DNA of 64,000 bases, taken from the NCBI GenBank assembly GCA_016212515.1, contig JACRFZ010000007.1:1-64000 (forward strand), written 5' to 3'. The number at the start of each line of letters is the position of its first letter. Within the stretch, counting starts at the first letter, position 1. Made by a program: the position numbers and the translations under genes. This document shows positions 34,708 to 43,978 of this stretch, in pieces. Under the pieces are notes generated by a model that was not told the DNA's origin, did no database searches, and saw only the letters and a program-made list of their open reading frames with translations. This stretch comes from Candidatus Melainabacteria bacterium (GTDB taxonomy: Bacteria; Cyanobacteriota; Vampirovibrionia; Obscuribacterales; Obscuribacteraceae).

Positions 34708-35868
34708 ATGACAGTGTCCAGTGCGTTTGGAAAGCCGTTGTTCCCTAATATGCAGTATTGCCTGCGCTGCTGCATGCCGGCTTCCAATGAGGGAATGGCT
34801 TTTGACGATATGGGCATCTGCCGGGCCTGCTATTCGTCTGAGCAGAAGATGCATATCGACTGGGTGGAACGAGAGAAATCCCTGCGGGAGCTTCTGGAAT
34901 TCCACAAGGCGAAGGGCAACGACTATGACTGCATTGTGCCCATCAGCGGCGGCAAGGACAGCACCTTTCAACTACACGTGATCACCAAGGTCTACGGTAT
35001 GCGGGCTCTGGCTGTAACCTTCAGCCACAACTGGTTTACAGAGACCGGCAAGTACAACTTGCAGAACGCCCTAGAGAAATTTAATGTCGACCATATAGTC
35101 TTTACTCCCAATCGCAATCTGGTCAATCGCCTTGCACGCGAGTCCCTGGTTAAGATCGGCGATTCCTGCTGGCACTGCCACTCCGGCGTAGGTGCTTTCA
35201 CCATGCAGATTGCCGTCAAGTTCAATATTTCGCTCCTGATCTGGGGTGAGTCTGCCGCCGACCTGACAGGACGCACCAGTTTCTTTGATCCGGTTATTAA
35301 ATTCGACCGCGACTATTTCACAAAGATGTCGGCCAAGGTCGGTCCGGAAGAAATGGTGGGAGAGCGCATCAGCCTGCGTGAAGTTTCACCCTGGCGCTTA
35401 CCTTCCTACGAGGAAATTGAGCGCGTGGGAGTGGAAGGCGTGCACCTGGGCGATTACATTTTCTGGGACGACGAAAGACAAATGGAATTTGTGCGCGACG
35501 TTTATGACTGGCGCGAAGACACTGTGGAAGGTACCTATAAGGGTTACAAGAGTGTCGAGTGCATCATGGCCGGTGTGCATGATTACACCAAGTTTTTGAA
35601 GCGTGGTTTCGGCCGCGGTACCGACCACGCCAGTGTGGATGTGAGGGCTGGTCTCATGACCAGGGAAGAAGCCTTTGAACTGGCCAAGAAGCACGATAGC
35701 GAAAGACCGGCAGCCCTCGACTATTACCTGGAAATTACCGGATACAGCGAAGAAGAGTTTGAAGCCGTGATGGCCAAACACCGTCAGAGCCTCAATATTC
35801 AGGGACTCTCCGAAGAAGAGTTTCAGGCCTCTCTCAATTCTTACCGGCAGGAGCAACATCAGAACTAA
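34708..35868 (+). CDS. N-acetyl sugar amidotransferase (WbpG/PseA-like)
   Basis: The 386-residue protein has an N-terminal zinc-ribbon-like set (Cys18, Cys21, Cys38, Cys41) and the ATP-pyrophosphatase loop SGGKDS (80-85), the hallmark of N-acetyl sugar amidotransferases. Further typical segments are HCHSGVGAF and GVHDYTKFLKRGFGRGTDHAS. These enzymes turn an N-acetyl into an acetamidino group using ammonia delivered by a partner, usually a HisH-like glutaminase. No hisH/hisF-like gene is adjacent. Instead an amidase follows with no gap (TAA at 35866-35868, ATG at 35869). Family assignment is firm, but whether the substrate is pseudaminic acid is inferred from context. Confidence 0.88.
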   Translation: MTVSSAFGKPLFPNMQYCLRCCMPASNEGMAFDDMGICRACYSSEQKMHIDWVEREKSLRELLEFHKAKGNDYDCIVPISGGKDSTFQLHVITKVYGMRALAVTFSHNWFTETGKYNLQNALEKFNVDHIVFTPNRNLVNRLARESLVKIGDSCWHCHSGVGAFTMQIAVKFNISLLIWGESAADLTGRTSFFDPVIKFDRDYFTKMSAKVGPEEMVGERISLREVSPWRLPSYEEIERVGVEGVHLGDYIFWDDERQMEFVRDVYDWREDTVEGTYKGYKSVECIMAGVHDYTKFLKRGFGRGTDHASVDVRAGLMTREEAFELAKKHDSERPAALDYYLEITGYSEEEFEAVMAKHRQSLNIQGLSEEEFQASLNSYRQEQHQN

Positions 35869-37266
35869 ATGAAACGCCTTTGTTTTTATTCAGCGAAAGA
35901 GATAGTGGCTGGCCTGGAGCGGGGAGAATTTAGCTGCGAAGAATTGGCTAAGGACAGTCTTAAGCAAATTGACAGCCTGGAACCGCGTATTCACGCCTGG
36001 GCTTACCTTGACCGGGAGTTCTTTCTGGAACAGGGTCGCCGCATCGACAAGAAAATTGCGGACGGCGCCAAGCTGGGAGTATTGGCCGGGGTTCCCGTCG
36101 GCATCAAGGATGTCTTCAACACAAGGGAAATGCCCACCCAGATGGGCAGTCCGATCTGGCAGGGCTTTACACCCGGTAATGATGCCAGAGTGGTGCATTA
36201 TCTCAAAATGGCCGACGCCGTCATGGCCGGAAAGACTGTCACAGCCGAGTTCGCTGTGCATGCACCGGGACCTACTGCCAATCCCCATAATCCTGAGTAT
36301 ATGCCTGGTACATCTTCCAGTGGTTCAGCGGCGGCTGTGGCATCATATATGGTGCCGCTCGCTCTCGGCACCCAAACAGCCGGTTCCATCGTCAGACCGG
36401 CCAGCTATTGCGGGGTATATGGATTTAAGCCGTCTTTCGGGCTCTTGCCACGCACGGCAGTCTTGAAGACCACCGATACTCTCGATACCATTGGCGGTTT
36501 CGCCAGAACCGTTGAAGATCTTTCACTTCTTTTTGAGACTATCAGGGTGAAGGGGCGCGACTACCCCGTGTCGGAAGGCGCGCTCAATGACATGAAGCGG
36601 CAGCGCAAGGCCCCCGGTGAGAAATGGCGGGTGGCTCTCGTTACCGGGCCGAAATGGGATTTTGCCGAGCCTTATGCCCAGCAGGCTATCAAAGAATTTT
36701 CCGAAAAGGTTGCCAATCTTCCCGACGTGGAAGTGACGGAATTCGAGTTGCCGTCCATTTTCGGCACAGCCCACGATGTGCACGGCACTATCTACGACAG
36801 AACACTGGCTCATTACTTCAAGAGCGAGTTCGAAAAGCACACGCTTGTGAGCGGCGTCATGTACGAAATCATCACCCGTGGTTTTAACGTCACCTTAGAC
36901 CAGTACAGGGCGGCTCTGGAGGATCAGGTTCAGCTCTATCGCACCCTCGATCAGCTTTTCCTCGAGCAGTTCGACATTATTCTCAACCTGGCCACGGGGG
37001 GAGAGGCGCTTAAGGGGCTGGATAGCGTGGATCGCCCCGATAACTGCTTGATTTGGACCCTCTGCCATGTTCCGGCCATCAGCCTGCCGGTCTTCACGGG
37101 ACCCAGTCGCCTGCCCTTTGGAGCGCAAATAGTGGCTCGCCGTCACAACGACAGATTGCTCTTATCTTTCGCCGAGAAACTCGAGAAGAGCGGTCTGGTG
37201 CCTGGTTGTCCCAATCCGGTGCCGGCGATGGCCAAATCCGATCTGGCTCTTTCGGCCGAGCACTAA
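35869..37266 (+). CDS. Amidase-signature enzyme coupled to the sugar amidotransferase
   Basis: The 465-residue enzyme has the complete triad of the amidase signature family: Lys80 in VGIKDVF, Ser149 in GTSSSGSAAAV and nucleophile Ser173 in TQTAGSIVRPAS. Its ATG follows the stop of the amidotransferase without a spacer, so the two are co-translated. GatA enzymes of this family pass ammonia to a partner, so this protein could be the ammonia source for sugar amidination. Alternatively it removes an amide or acyl group from a sugar. It ends in a four-base convergent overlap with the GNAT gene. Confidence 0.85.
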   Translation: MKRLCFYSAKEIVAGLERGEFSCEELAKDSLKQIDSLEPRIHAWAYLDREFFLEQGRRIDKKIADGAKLGVLAGVPVGIKDVFNTREMPTQMGSPIWQGFTPGNDARVVHYLKMADAVMAGKTVTAEFAVHAPGPTANPHNPEYMPGTSSSGSAAAVASYMVPLALGTQTAGSIVRPASYCGVYGFKPSFGLLPRTAVLKTTDTLDTIGGFARTVEDLSLLFETIRVKGRDYPVSEGALNDMKRQRKAPGEKWRVALVTGPKWDFAEPYAQQAIKEFSEKVANLPDVEVTEFELPSIFGTAHDVHGTIYDRTLAHYFKSEFEKHTLVSGVMYEIITRGFNVTLDQYRAALEDQVQLYRTLDQLFLEQFDIILNLATGGEALKGLDSVDRPDNCLIWTLCHVPAISLPVFTGPSRLPFGAQIVARRHNDRLLLSFAEKLEKSGLVPGCPNPVPAMAKSDLALSAEH

Positions 37267-37820
37267 GTTTCAGAAGCCCGAGCAGTCTGGCGCCATTCCT
37301 CGGTTAAAAGCCCGTACCTGAGTATGTCGTGGGGAACGCCGTCTATTAGCTCTTGCTGCCGAAAAACTCCTTCCAGTTGCATGTTCCAGCCCAGGGCAAT
37401 GCGCTCCATGGATGTGTTTCCTTTGACGGTGCCGGCTGTCACTTTGCGCAGTTTCAGCTCTTCGAATAGATAGGTTAGTACCAGACCCCAGGCTCTTTTC
37501 CCGTAGCCTTTGCCTTTAGCTGTGGGGCTTACGAGAATGCCCACATCGGCCACGCCGGCCAGGGTGTCCACATAGGCCGTCATCGTGCCGACCAGCACCG
37601 GCACAGCCAGCACTTCTTCCATGGCCCAGAGGTGATTGGCGCTATTGAGAAAAGTCTTTTGATATGCCAGGGAAGACTCCCGGCTGTGTTGAAAATGCCT
37701 CTGGCGGGAGAAGTGCATATGGCTCTTGTCATTGAGCCAGCTCAAGTATTCATCACTGATATGATTTTCGGTCATGGGCGAAAGCTGCAGCTGCCCGTCT
37801 TTCAGGGTGGGTGTGCTCAT
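37263..37820 (-). CDS. GNAT acetyltransferase (PseH candidate)
   Basis: The protein (185 residues from ATG 37820) has the GNAT core: MTENHISDEYLSWLND at the start, acetyl-CoA loop VSPTAKGKGYGKRAW (about 97-111) and C-terminal NTSMERIALGWNMQLEGVFRQQ. This RimJ/RimL-like type is typical in glycan clusters and may acetylate the 4-amino group of the PseC product, the PseH step. The start ATG shares one base with the stop of the upstream gene (TGATG) and has AAGGAG ten bases upstream. PseH identity is inferred from context only. Confidence 0.8.
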   Translation of the reverse strand: MSTPTLKDGQLQLSPMTENHISDEYLSWLNDKSHMHFSRQRHFQHSRESSLAYQKTFLNSANHLWAMEEVLAVPVLVGTMTAYVDTLAGVADVGILVSPTAKGKGYGKRAWGLVLTYLFEELKLRKVTAGTVKGNTSMERIALGWNMQLEGVFRQQELIDGVPHDILRYGLLTEEWRQTARASET

Positions 37821-38959
37821 CAATGAGTCTCTCCTTCTCTTCTTTCATCGACCTTAGCTTTCACAAAAGCAGCAATCCGCTCCAGGGCCCCTGGCTCAAA
37901 CCATTGGTCGGCAATGCTCTTTGGACCTGGCTCTACGCTCGCGCTTTGATACCAGTCTTGCAGCGCCGCTGCGATCTGGTCTTTAGTGGTGGCGCATGGG
38001 GTAGCCCCGGCTGCCACCGTCGGCAGCCACTGCGCTTCCTCTATGTTTGGCACGATAGAAAGCGTTGGTATTCCGGCAATGGCTGCCTCCAGTAGAAGCA
38101 TGGAAGTCATTCCCACCACCAGGTCGGAGGCGCAGATAAGCTCGAGGGGATCGCCGCCGCTGTGTAGTCGGCAATCGCTCTTGTAGGGGTGGAAATCACT
38201 TTCCTGATTGCGCGGGTGCAAACGTAAGATGACGAGTGGCTCTTGTTGTTCTAATTGGTCAAGCTGTTTTAGTGCCGCCAGAAACTCTTCCAGGACAATC
38301 AGGCAGCGCTTGGGGCTGCCGCTTGTCCCCTTCAATCTTTGACTGGTAGACATGGCGGTAAGCGCCGGATTCAATGTGCTTTCCGGCTCGGCTACGAAAG
38401 TAATTACCAGGGGCTCCTGTCCGAAAAGTTTTTCTTTGAGAAGATTTTTGGGAATTTCGGCAAACAGCTTCTTAGACCTTTCCAGAGTCAGATCATATTG
38501 GGGATTGCCCAGGGGGAATACCTTAAGGCTGTCCATGCCCAGGCTCACGTAGGCATTAGCCGTGGCCGTGTCAGGAACGATTAGATAATCCGGCGCGCAG
38601 GCCAGGCTGTCTTCACCCTGTCCCTGAAAGCGGCGGTCGGCGTTCATGCGCATGTCCACCAGACCAATACTTTGTATCCGGCGTTTTCTAGCTTCCAGTA
38701 CCAACTCCAGCACTTTGCTTTGCGGATTGTCCGAGGAGCCCACTAGCAGAAGGGGAGGTTGGTGCAATTCCAAAAATTCTTTAGCGCTGCCGCTTTCCCA
38801 GGTGAGGAATTCCACCTGCCGTGTTTGGAGATAGGGCACGGCATGACTTACGGCGGCAATCTGCAAAGAAATGCCGTGGGCAGAGGCTCTTTGTGGCAGG
38901 TCTTTAACCATATTGGCGGCGCCGGGGTCTTCTACTACGGCTAAAACAGGGTTACTCAT
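37820..38959 (-). CDS. GT-B-fold-like protein of the glycan cluster
   Basis: The 379-residue protein begins LAVVEDPGAANMVKDL and has a C-terminal ILRLHPRN and ASDLVVGMTSMLLLEAAIAGIPTLSI. That is the pattern of GT-B-type enzymes such as UDP-GlcNAc 2-epimerase, PseG or polysaccharide-export glycosyltransferases. It may hydrolyse a UDP-sugar (the unassigned PseG step) or transfer a sugar. Nothing decides between these. Coupled ends (one base with the GNAT, four with the oxidoreductase) make it part of a four-gene minus-strand operon. Confidence 0.65.
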   Translation of the reverse strand: MSNPVLAVVEDPGAANMVKDLPQRASAHGISLQIAAVSHAVPYLQTRQVEFLTWESGSAKEFLELHQPPLLLVGSSDNPQSKVLELVLEARKRRIQSIGLVDMRMNADRRFQGQGEDSLACAPDYLIVPDTATANAYVSLGMDSLKVFPLGNPQYDLTLERSKKLFAEIPKNLLKEKLFGQEPLVITFVAEPESTLNPALTAMSTSQRLKGTSGSPKRCLIVLEEFLAALKQLDQLEQQEPLVILRLHPRNQESDFHPYKSDCRLHSGGDPLELICASDLVVGMTSMLLLEAAIAGIPTLSIVPNIEEAQWLPTVAAGATPCATTKDQIAAALQDWYQSASVEPGPKSIADQWFEPGALERIAAFVKAKVDERREGETH

Positions 38960-40008
38960 GCTCCTTCCAATCGGCAGGCTTTGACGGCGCCGCCTTCCCG
39001 GTGCGAGGCAAAGAGTGCCTCCACCACTGCCGTTGAGAGCAGGGCGGAATGGCCGGTACTGAATAGCTCGGTCTGCCCATGTATGGCCGCCAGTAAATTG
39101 TCGTAGATCTGATAGAGGGCTTCACCCATGGTGGCGGCGATTGGCTCGGGACGATCATGCGCTACTTCCATTTCACCGCCGCCCATGCGACTTTCACTGA
39201 GCGGGTAGTGCAAAACGGTCAGGCCGCCGTGCAGGTAGTCGAGACGGCCGTTTGTGCCGTAGAATTGCAAACCGTTCTCCCGCCAGTTTTTGAAACTGAC
39301 CGGACTGAATGTAATGGTCTTGCCGGTTTCCGCCAGGGTAAGAGCAAAGGGGAAGCTGAAATCACCGTCCATGGGACTTTCTTCCAGCTTGGTCGGGCTC
39401 AGGGCCTGCACCGAGGCAATTTCGCCCAGCAGCATGCGCACCAGATCGATCATGTGCAAACCGTTATTCTTCAAGCCGTTGCCATAAAGGCCGCTGGCGC
39501 ATTGCAGGCTGCCTATCAGTTCTTGCAGTCGTCCTTCTTTCAAGCTGCGAGTGAGGGGGTCGCCTCTGCGCAGCAGGTTTACCTGCACCTGGATGCCACT
39601 CCGGCGGCAATAGTCTATTAATTCCTGGGAGGCCTTAAGGTCTTTAGCCAGGGGTTTTTCAATAAGTACGGCCTTGAGATTGGGAAAGGCGGCAATCTCC
39701 TTCAGCCTGGCCTGCGGCGGTGTAGCCAGCACCGCCAGTTCTATGCGGTGGCGATGCCGGCAAGCTTCGATGCTCTCTGCTGCATCTTCGATAGACCAAT
39801 CCTGCCGGGCTGCTTGCAATGCCAGTGGGTTTGGATCGATGACGGTCAACCAGTTGAGAGCGGGGTGCGCAGTGAGCACCTGGGCATGGGAGGCGAATTT
39901 CATCACTCTGGCCATGACTTTGTCCTGGCTGTAGCCCTGGGCGATCTTGCCGAAGCCGACCAGTGCGGTAGCGCAAGGCTGGTTGCTATCGCTAGGCTTG
40001 CGTGGCAT
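38956..40008 (-). CDS. Gfo/Idh/MocA-family oxidoreductase
   Basis: From ATG 40008 the protein has 350 residues with an N-terminal Rossmann motif VGFGKIAQGY (17-26) and the family EKP motif (117-119), then the C-terminal alpha/beta domain with GLHMIDLVRMLLGE. It oxidises or reduces a sugar or cyclitol hydroxyl with NAD(P). The frame is open to 40131, but that part overlaps the upstream aminotransferase and is unlike the family. It lies five bases after the DegT gene. The pair resembles dehydrogenase/aminotransferase pairs (WbpB/WbpE, or inosose-type) that put an amino group on an oxidised carbon. Confidence 0.85.
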   Translation of the reverse strand: MPRKPSDSNQPCATALVGFGKIAQGYSQDKVMARVMKFASHAQVLTAHPALNWLTVIDPNPLALQAARQDWSIEDAAESIEACRHRHRIELAVLATPPQARLKEIAAFPNLKAVLIEKPLAKDLKASQELIDYCRRSGIQVQVNLLRRGDPLTRSLKEGRLQELIGSLQCASGLYGNGLKNNGLHMIDLVRMLLGEIASVQALSPTKLEESPMDGDFSFPFALTLAETGKTITFSPVSFKNWRENGLQFYGTNGRLDYLHGGLTVLHYPLSESRMGGGEMEVAHDRPEPIAATMGEALYQIYDNLLAAIHGQTELFSTGHSALLSTAVVEALFASHREGGAVKACRLEGA

Positions 40009-40013
40009 CGGTT

Positions 40014-41303
40014 TTACTTGGCGGCAGCGGTTTGTCTGGTCTGGCTCTGTAATTCTTTTCTGGCATCGTAGACTTTGTGCAGAGCGTCGATTACTTGCTT
40101 CAACTCGTTTTCCGGCAAGAGGTATGAACATACGCCCAAACCCATCAGTTCCTTTTCGTGCATCCGCTCGGTGACCGGGCAGAGACCTTTCTCGTAGGTG
40201 GTGTTGGACAAGTTGAAGGGGAAGCCGCCGGCGCCAAGGGCGATACGCTTTTGAAAAATAGGCAAAAGGTAAAGCGGTCTGACATAGCCTTCAAAGACGG
40301 GAACGCCTTCGGCTTTGAGCGCTTCGCAGAAGACTTTGCGGGGTACTCCCACAACGGCTTCGTCGTACTTCATGGACCAGGTGTAATAGACATGGCGGCA
40401 ATTGTCTCTCACCGCCGGTGGTGTCAATCCATTCAGTCCTGCCATTGCTGCGGTCAGTTTCTCGGCAATTTCCTGCCTTCCCTGCACCAGGGTCTCAGCT
40501 TTCTTGAGCTGCTCGGTGGCGATGGCCGCACCAAGTTCGGTAAGGCGATAGTTGAAACCGACCAGATTGCTCAGGTCTTCCACTTGTGCCGGTTCCACTG
40601 CATTTTCGGCATGGTTGCGGATCATTTGCAGGCGGGCGGCTAGCTTGCTGTCATCGGTGACGCAGACCCCGCCTTCGCCGGCATGAATGTGTTTGTGATA
40701 GTTGAGACTGAAGACACCGATGTGGCCGATGGTGCCGCTGTAATGGGCTCCTTCTTTAGCCAGTGGTGCCTGGGCATTGTCTTCGATTAGGAAAATACCG
40801 TGGCGCTCTGCCAGGGCTTTCAGTTCCTGCAGCCTGGCCGGGTGACCAAACAAATTGACGGCGATGATGGCTCTGGTTTTTTTGCTGATTTTTGCTTCCA
40901 CGCTTTTGATATCAATACAGAAGGTGTCGGCTTCTATATCGGCAAAGACGGGGATGCCACCGTAAACCAGGGGAGCCATGGCTGTGGCGGACATGGTGTA
41001 GGGCGGCACTATCACTTCGTCGCCCGGTTCGACGCCGACCGCTCCTATGGCTGCATAGAGACCGGAAGTAGCCGAGTTTACCGAAACGGAGTATTTGCAG
41101 TTGAATTTGCTTGACCAGAGGCTCTCGAGTTCAAGCACTTTGTCGCCGCCCAGGAAGTCGTCACCCCAGGCGCCAAGAAACCGCGATAAGCAACCGGTTT
41201 CCATCACTTCAGCAACTGCCCGCGCTTCTTCCTTGCCCAGCGAGGAGTAAGGAGTCAGGTGTGAAACTGCTTTATTGCCGCCGTTTATTGCTAAGTTTGC
41301 CAT
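40014..41303 (-). CDS. DegT-family aminotransferase (amino-sugar or aminocyclitol)
   Basis: From ATG 41303 the protein has 429 residues. The PLP-lysine is Lys204 in FSLNYHKHIHAGEGG, a variant more often seen in inosose/aminocyclitol-type DegT enzymes than the SFHPTK form. Asp174 in LIEDNAQAP is the PLP partner. It heads the minus-strand operon DegT - Gfo/Idh - GT-B - GNAT. The combined logic is oxidise, aminate, and perhaps acetylate. The frame extends to a TTG at 41372, but conservation starts at MANLAINGG. Confidence 0.87.
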   Translation of the reverse strand: MANLAINGGNKAVSHLTPYSSLGKEEARAVAEVMETGCLSRFLGAWGDDFLGGDKVLELESLWSSKFNCKYSVSVNSATSGLYAAIGAVGVEPGDEVIVPPYTMSATAMAPLVYGGIPVFADIEADTFCIDIKSVEAKISKKTRAIIAVNLFGHPARLQELKALAERHGIFLIEDNAQAPLAKEGAHYSGTIGHIGVFSLNYHKHIHAGEGGVCVTDDSKLAARLQMIRNHAENAVEPAQVEDLSNLVGFNYRLTELGAAIATEQLKKAETLVQGRQEIAEKLTAAMAGLNGLTPPAVRDNCRHVYYTWSMKYDEAVVGVPRKVFCEALKAEGVPVFEGYVRPLYLLPIFQKRIALGAGGFPFNLSNTTYEKGLCPVTERMHEKELMGLGVCSYLLPENELKQVIDALHKVYDARKELQSQTRQTAAAK

Positions 41304-41594
41304 GTGAGAACCCGAATTGTTGTGGTGCTTGCGTTTCTTGTTGGGAATTGGTTGCCGTTCCGGCAGATCCAAGCAATGATTTTACAACTATCGGGGTGAG
41401 AATTGGTTAACTTGAGGGCGATGGCAGGCTGGAGTGCCCTTTCCTACCTGTGCAAACCTGTGCAAATAAAAGTGCACCTGAGGCATAGTAGAATGGCTTG
41501 CTTCCCCTTGGTAGGTGCGGCTGGCGGGAGGAGTCCTTGGAGATATTGCCGCACCAACTGAGCGGGTTTTACCAGAAGGCACCCGGTTTCAATT

Positions 41595-43223
41595 ATGTTA
41601 CGTTCGATAGTCAGCCGGATATTACCGAGCCCAGCCAGGCGTGCCATCAAGCGTGCCATAGGGGCCGGCGGCCCGGATCAGGCTCAAATTTTGGCTGAGC
41701 TTGAAAGACGTCTTGGCTGCGATGTGCCGGTCTTTGCCAGGGAAGTCTGTGGCGCAGAGAGCGAGCAGCCTGTCAGTAGCCGTACCGATCTTTACGGGGC
41801 CAGGCTGAAAAAGTATCTCTCTACCGGCGTTGATCCTGAGGCTGAGCAACTGCCTCTCAGCGCGGCTTTCTACAAAGATCTGGCCCGTTTCTATGGCGAA
41901 TGCGATCTGGTGGAGGGCAATCTTTCGCAGTCCATGAAGCGCCTGGCTTTTACCGTCGTACCTTACTTTCACTGTGCCCCCGGTCGTCATTCTTCCGACG
42001 TTAAGGGCACCTTGCCCCTGGTGGGTTTGTTGCCGTCACTTTCGTCCAACCGGCGCTTTGTAGCTGATGCCCTGAACGGGCTTGCCCAAGTTGAAGAAAT
42101 TTATCCCGAACGTCTGGTGCGAGAAGCCTGGAGTGACCATCCTCATCATTATCCGGTCTTGCGCGATCTGGTGGCAAAGAGCATGAAGGGTGTTTCCCGA
42201 GAGTTTCTGAAGGTCTTCTCCGGACCTGAAAAGCTTCAGGAAATGCTTATTTACCAGGTGCAGTTAGAACTGGCCCTGGTTGATCTTATGCGTAATAAGG
42301 ACTGGAAGTTAGTCATTGCCGGTGATGCCGGTCTCAGCCTGCCTCTCACTTTATTTGATTTGCCTGATGCCGTGAGACCGCCCGTTGCTTACTTCGAGCA
42401 TGGTCTTGTATACGGCGATCCTTTTGCTTCCTGTCTAGCCCGCGCCGATCATTTTCTGGTGCACGGTACGCGCGATCGGGAGATATGGCAGACACTGGGC
42501 ATTTCTCCTGAACGCATGATCAGTGTGGGTTGCCTGACCCTCGATCATTTCCCCTCCCGGGAATACAGCGAGCATGTGCGGAACATGGCCCGGCTCAAGC
42601 ATGGGCTTGCTGATTCCAGCAAAGCAATTCTCTACGGCATGGACTGGCAGTCGGATCTCATAGATAGACCGAGCACGGCCGAGACTCAAGATCTGGTGAT
42701 TGAAAGTTTGAAAATACTGTCTGAGAAGCACGGTATAAAGCCGGTTCTTTACTTGAAGTATCATCCTTCTCCAGGCGATCCGTTTTTTCAAAAGAGCCGG
42801 GTTGACTACCCTCTGCACGAATTCCTGAGGCTGGAGAGCTATGGTATAGTAAGCCGTCTTGCTTCCGATCTGGAGAGCCATTTCCCGCTTTCCGACTGCT
42901 ACCTTTCCCATGAGTCCACCACGCTTGGTGACGCCATCGGTGCCACGGTTCCTACTTTGTCTCTGGATTACCATGCCAGGAGTGGTCGACCGATTCTGGA
43001 TCATGTCGCATATGAGCCTGGATCCGCCCATCGATATCTTTCTTTGCGTCACAGCCCCGCTGAGATTGCCGATGCCTTCGCGCAAATTCTCAGCCTGGAG
43101 AGGTCCTGTGTCTATGACTCTTGCCTGCGCGTTTTCAATAATCTTTATGACTGCGGGCGCACTACCGGTCTGGCCCGGTTTGGTCGATTTTTCCAGGAGA
43201 CAGTGCTGAAGACCGGTTCTTGA
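41595..43223 (+). CDS. Hypothetical glycan-cluster protein, GT-B/capsule-type
   Basis: The 542-residue soluble protein has a helical N-terminal region and a C-terminal half with AYFEHGLVYGDPFAS, DHFLVHGTRDREIW, VLYLKYHPSPGDPFF and SHESTTLGDAIGATVPTLSLD. These match the general layout of GT-B polysaccharide transferases and CDP-glycerol-type or capsule export enzymes. It directly precedes pseF on the same strand, so a role as the nonulosonic-acid transferase is possible, but I do not recognise the family. GGAG elements upstream are not well spaced and the start is uncertain. Confidence 0.65.
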   Translation: MLRSIVSRILPSPARRAIKRAIGAGGPDQAQILAELERRLGCDVPVFAREVCGAESEQPVSSRTDLYGARLKKYLSTGVDPEAEQLPLSAAFYKDLARFYGECDLVEGNLSQSMKRLAFTVVPYFHCAPGRHSSDVKGTLPLVGLLPSLSSNRRFVADALNGLAQVEEIYPERLVREAWSDHPHHYPVLRDLVAKSMKGVSREFLKVFSGPEKLQEMLIYQVQLELALVDLMRNKDWKLVIAGDAGLSLPLTLFDLPDAVRPPVAYFEHGLVYGDPFASCLARADHFLVHGTRDREIWQTLGISPERMISVGCLTLDHFPSREYSEHVRNMARLKHGLADSSKAILYGMDWQSDLIDRPSTAETQDLVIESLKILSEKHGIKPVLYLKYHPSPGDPFFQKSRVDYPLHEFLRLESYGIVSRLASDLESHFPLSDCYLSHESTTLGDAIGATVPTLSLDYHARSGRPILDHVAYEPGSAHRYLSLRHSPAEIADAFAQILSLERSCVYDSCLRVFNNLYDCGRTTGLARFGRFFQETVLKTGS

Positions 43224-43267
43224 GCATCTGATATATTTAAAACCCCACTTTTCAGTAGAGGCGGAAG

Positions 43268-43978
43268 ATGTCAACAATAGCGATTATCCCGGCGCGGGGC
43301 GGTAGCAAGCGTATCCCTAAGAAGAACATTCGCCCCTTCAACGGCAAGCCCATAATCGCTTATTCCATCGAAGCCGCCTTGCAGGCTGCTTGCTTCGATG
43401 CCGTGGTGGTTTCCACCGACGAAGCGGAGATAGCGGATGTGGCCGTTGCTTACGGGGCGTCGGTGCCCTTCCTGCGTTCGCCCGAGAATAGCAATGATCA
43501 TGCCGGACTGGCTGAGGTGGCCCTGGAAGTGCTGGAGCGCTACGAAAAAGAAATCGCTCCCGTTGAGAAGTTCTGTCTGATTTTAGCTACGGCTCCTTTT
43601 ATCAGCGGCGAGCGTATCAAAGCCGGTTACAAGGCTCTTTCTGACAGCGGCATGGACGCCGCCGTGCCGGTTGTGCGCTTCTCCTATCCTCCCCAGCGTG
43701 GATTTCGTGTCGATGGTCAGGGGCGGGCCAGCATGCTTCATCCCGAGCACTACGCCAGTCGGTCTCAAGATCTTGAGCCTGTGTTCCATGATTGTGGTCA
43801 ATTCTACTGGATCAAGAAAGAGACTTTGCTGACAGAAAAGCGCTTCTTTGCGGCTAATACTGCCGCTATCGAACTGCCGGAGTCGGAAGTCCAGGATATC
43901 GATACGGAAGAAGATTGGAAGATTGCCGAACTGAAATTTGAGCTGTTGCGTAAACTCAGCCCCTGCTCAAGCAAGTAG
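43268..43978 (+). CDS. pseF: CMP-pseudaminic acid cytidylyltransferase
   Basis: The 236-residue enzyme begins AIIPARGGSKRIPKKNIRPF, the CTP-binding signature of PseF/NeuA, and has EPVFHDCGQFYWIKKETL, a stretch characteristic of PseF. It activates the nonulosonic acid with CTP for transfer. The start at 43268 has a GAGGCGGAAG ribosome-binding site. It overlaps the HAD phosphatase gene by 12 bp in convergent orientation. Discrimination between PseF and other CMP-nonulosonate synthetases is by eye and by the presence of pseB/pseC. Confidence 0.9.
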   Translation: MSTIAIIPARGGSKRIPKKNIRPFNGKPIIAYSIEAALQAACFDAVVVSTDEAEIADVAVAYGASVPFLRSPENSNDHAGLAEVALEVLERYEKEIAPVEKFCLILATAPFISGERIKAGYKALSDSGMDAAVPVVRFSYPPQRGFRVDGQGRASMLHPEHYASRSQDLEPVFHDCGQFYWIKKETLLTEKRFFAANTAAIELPESEVQDIDTEEDWKIAELKFELLRKLSPCSSK

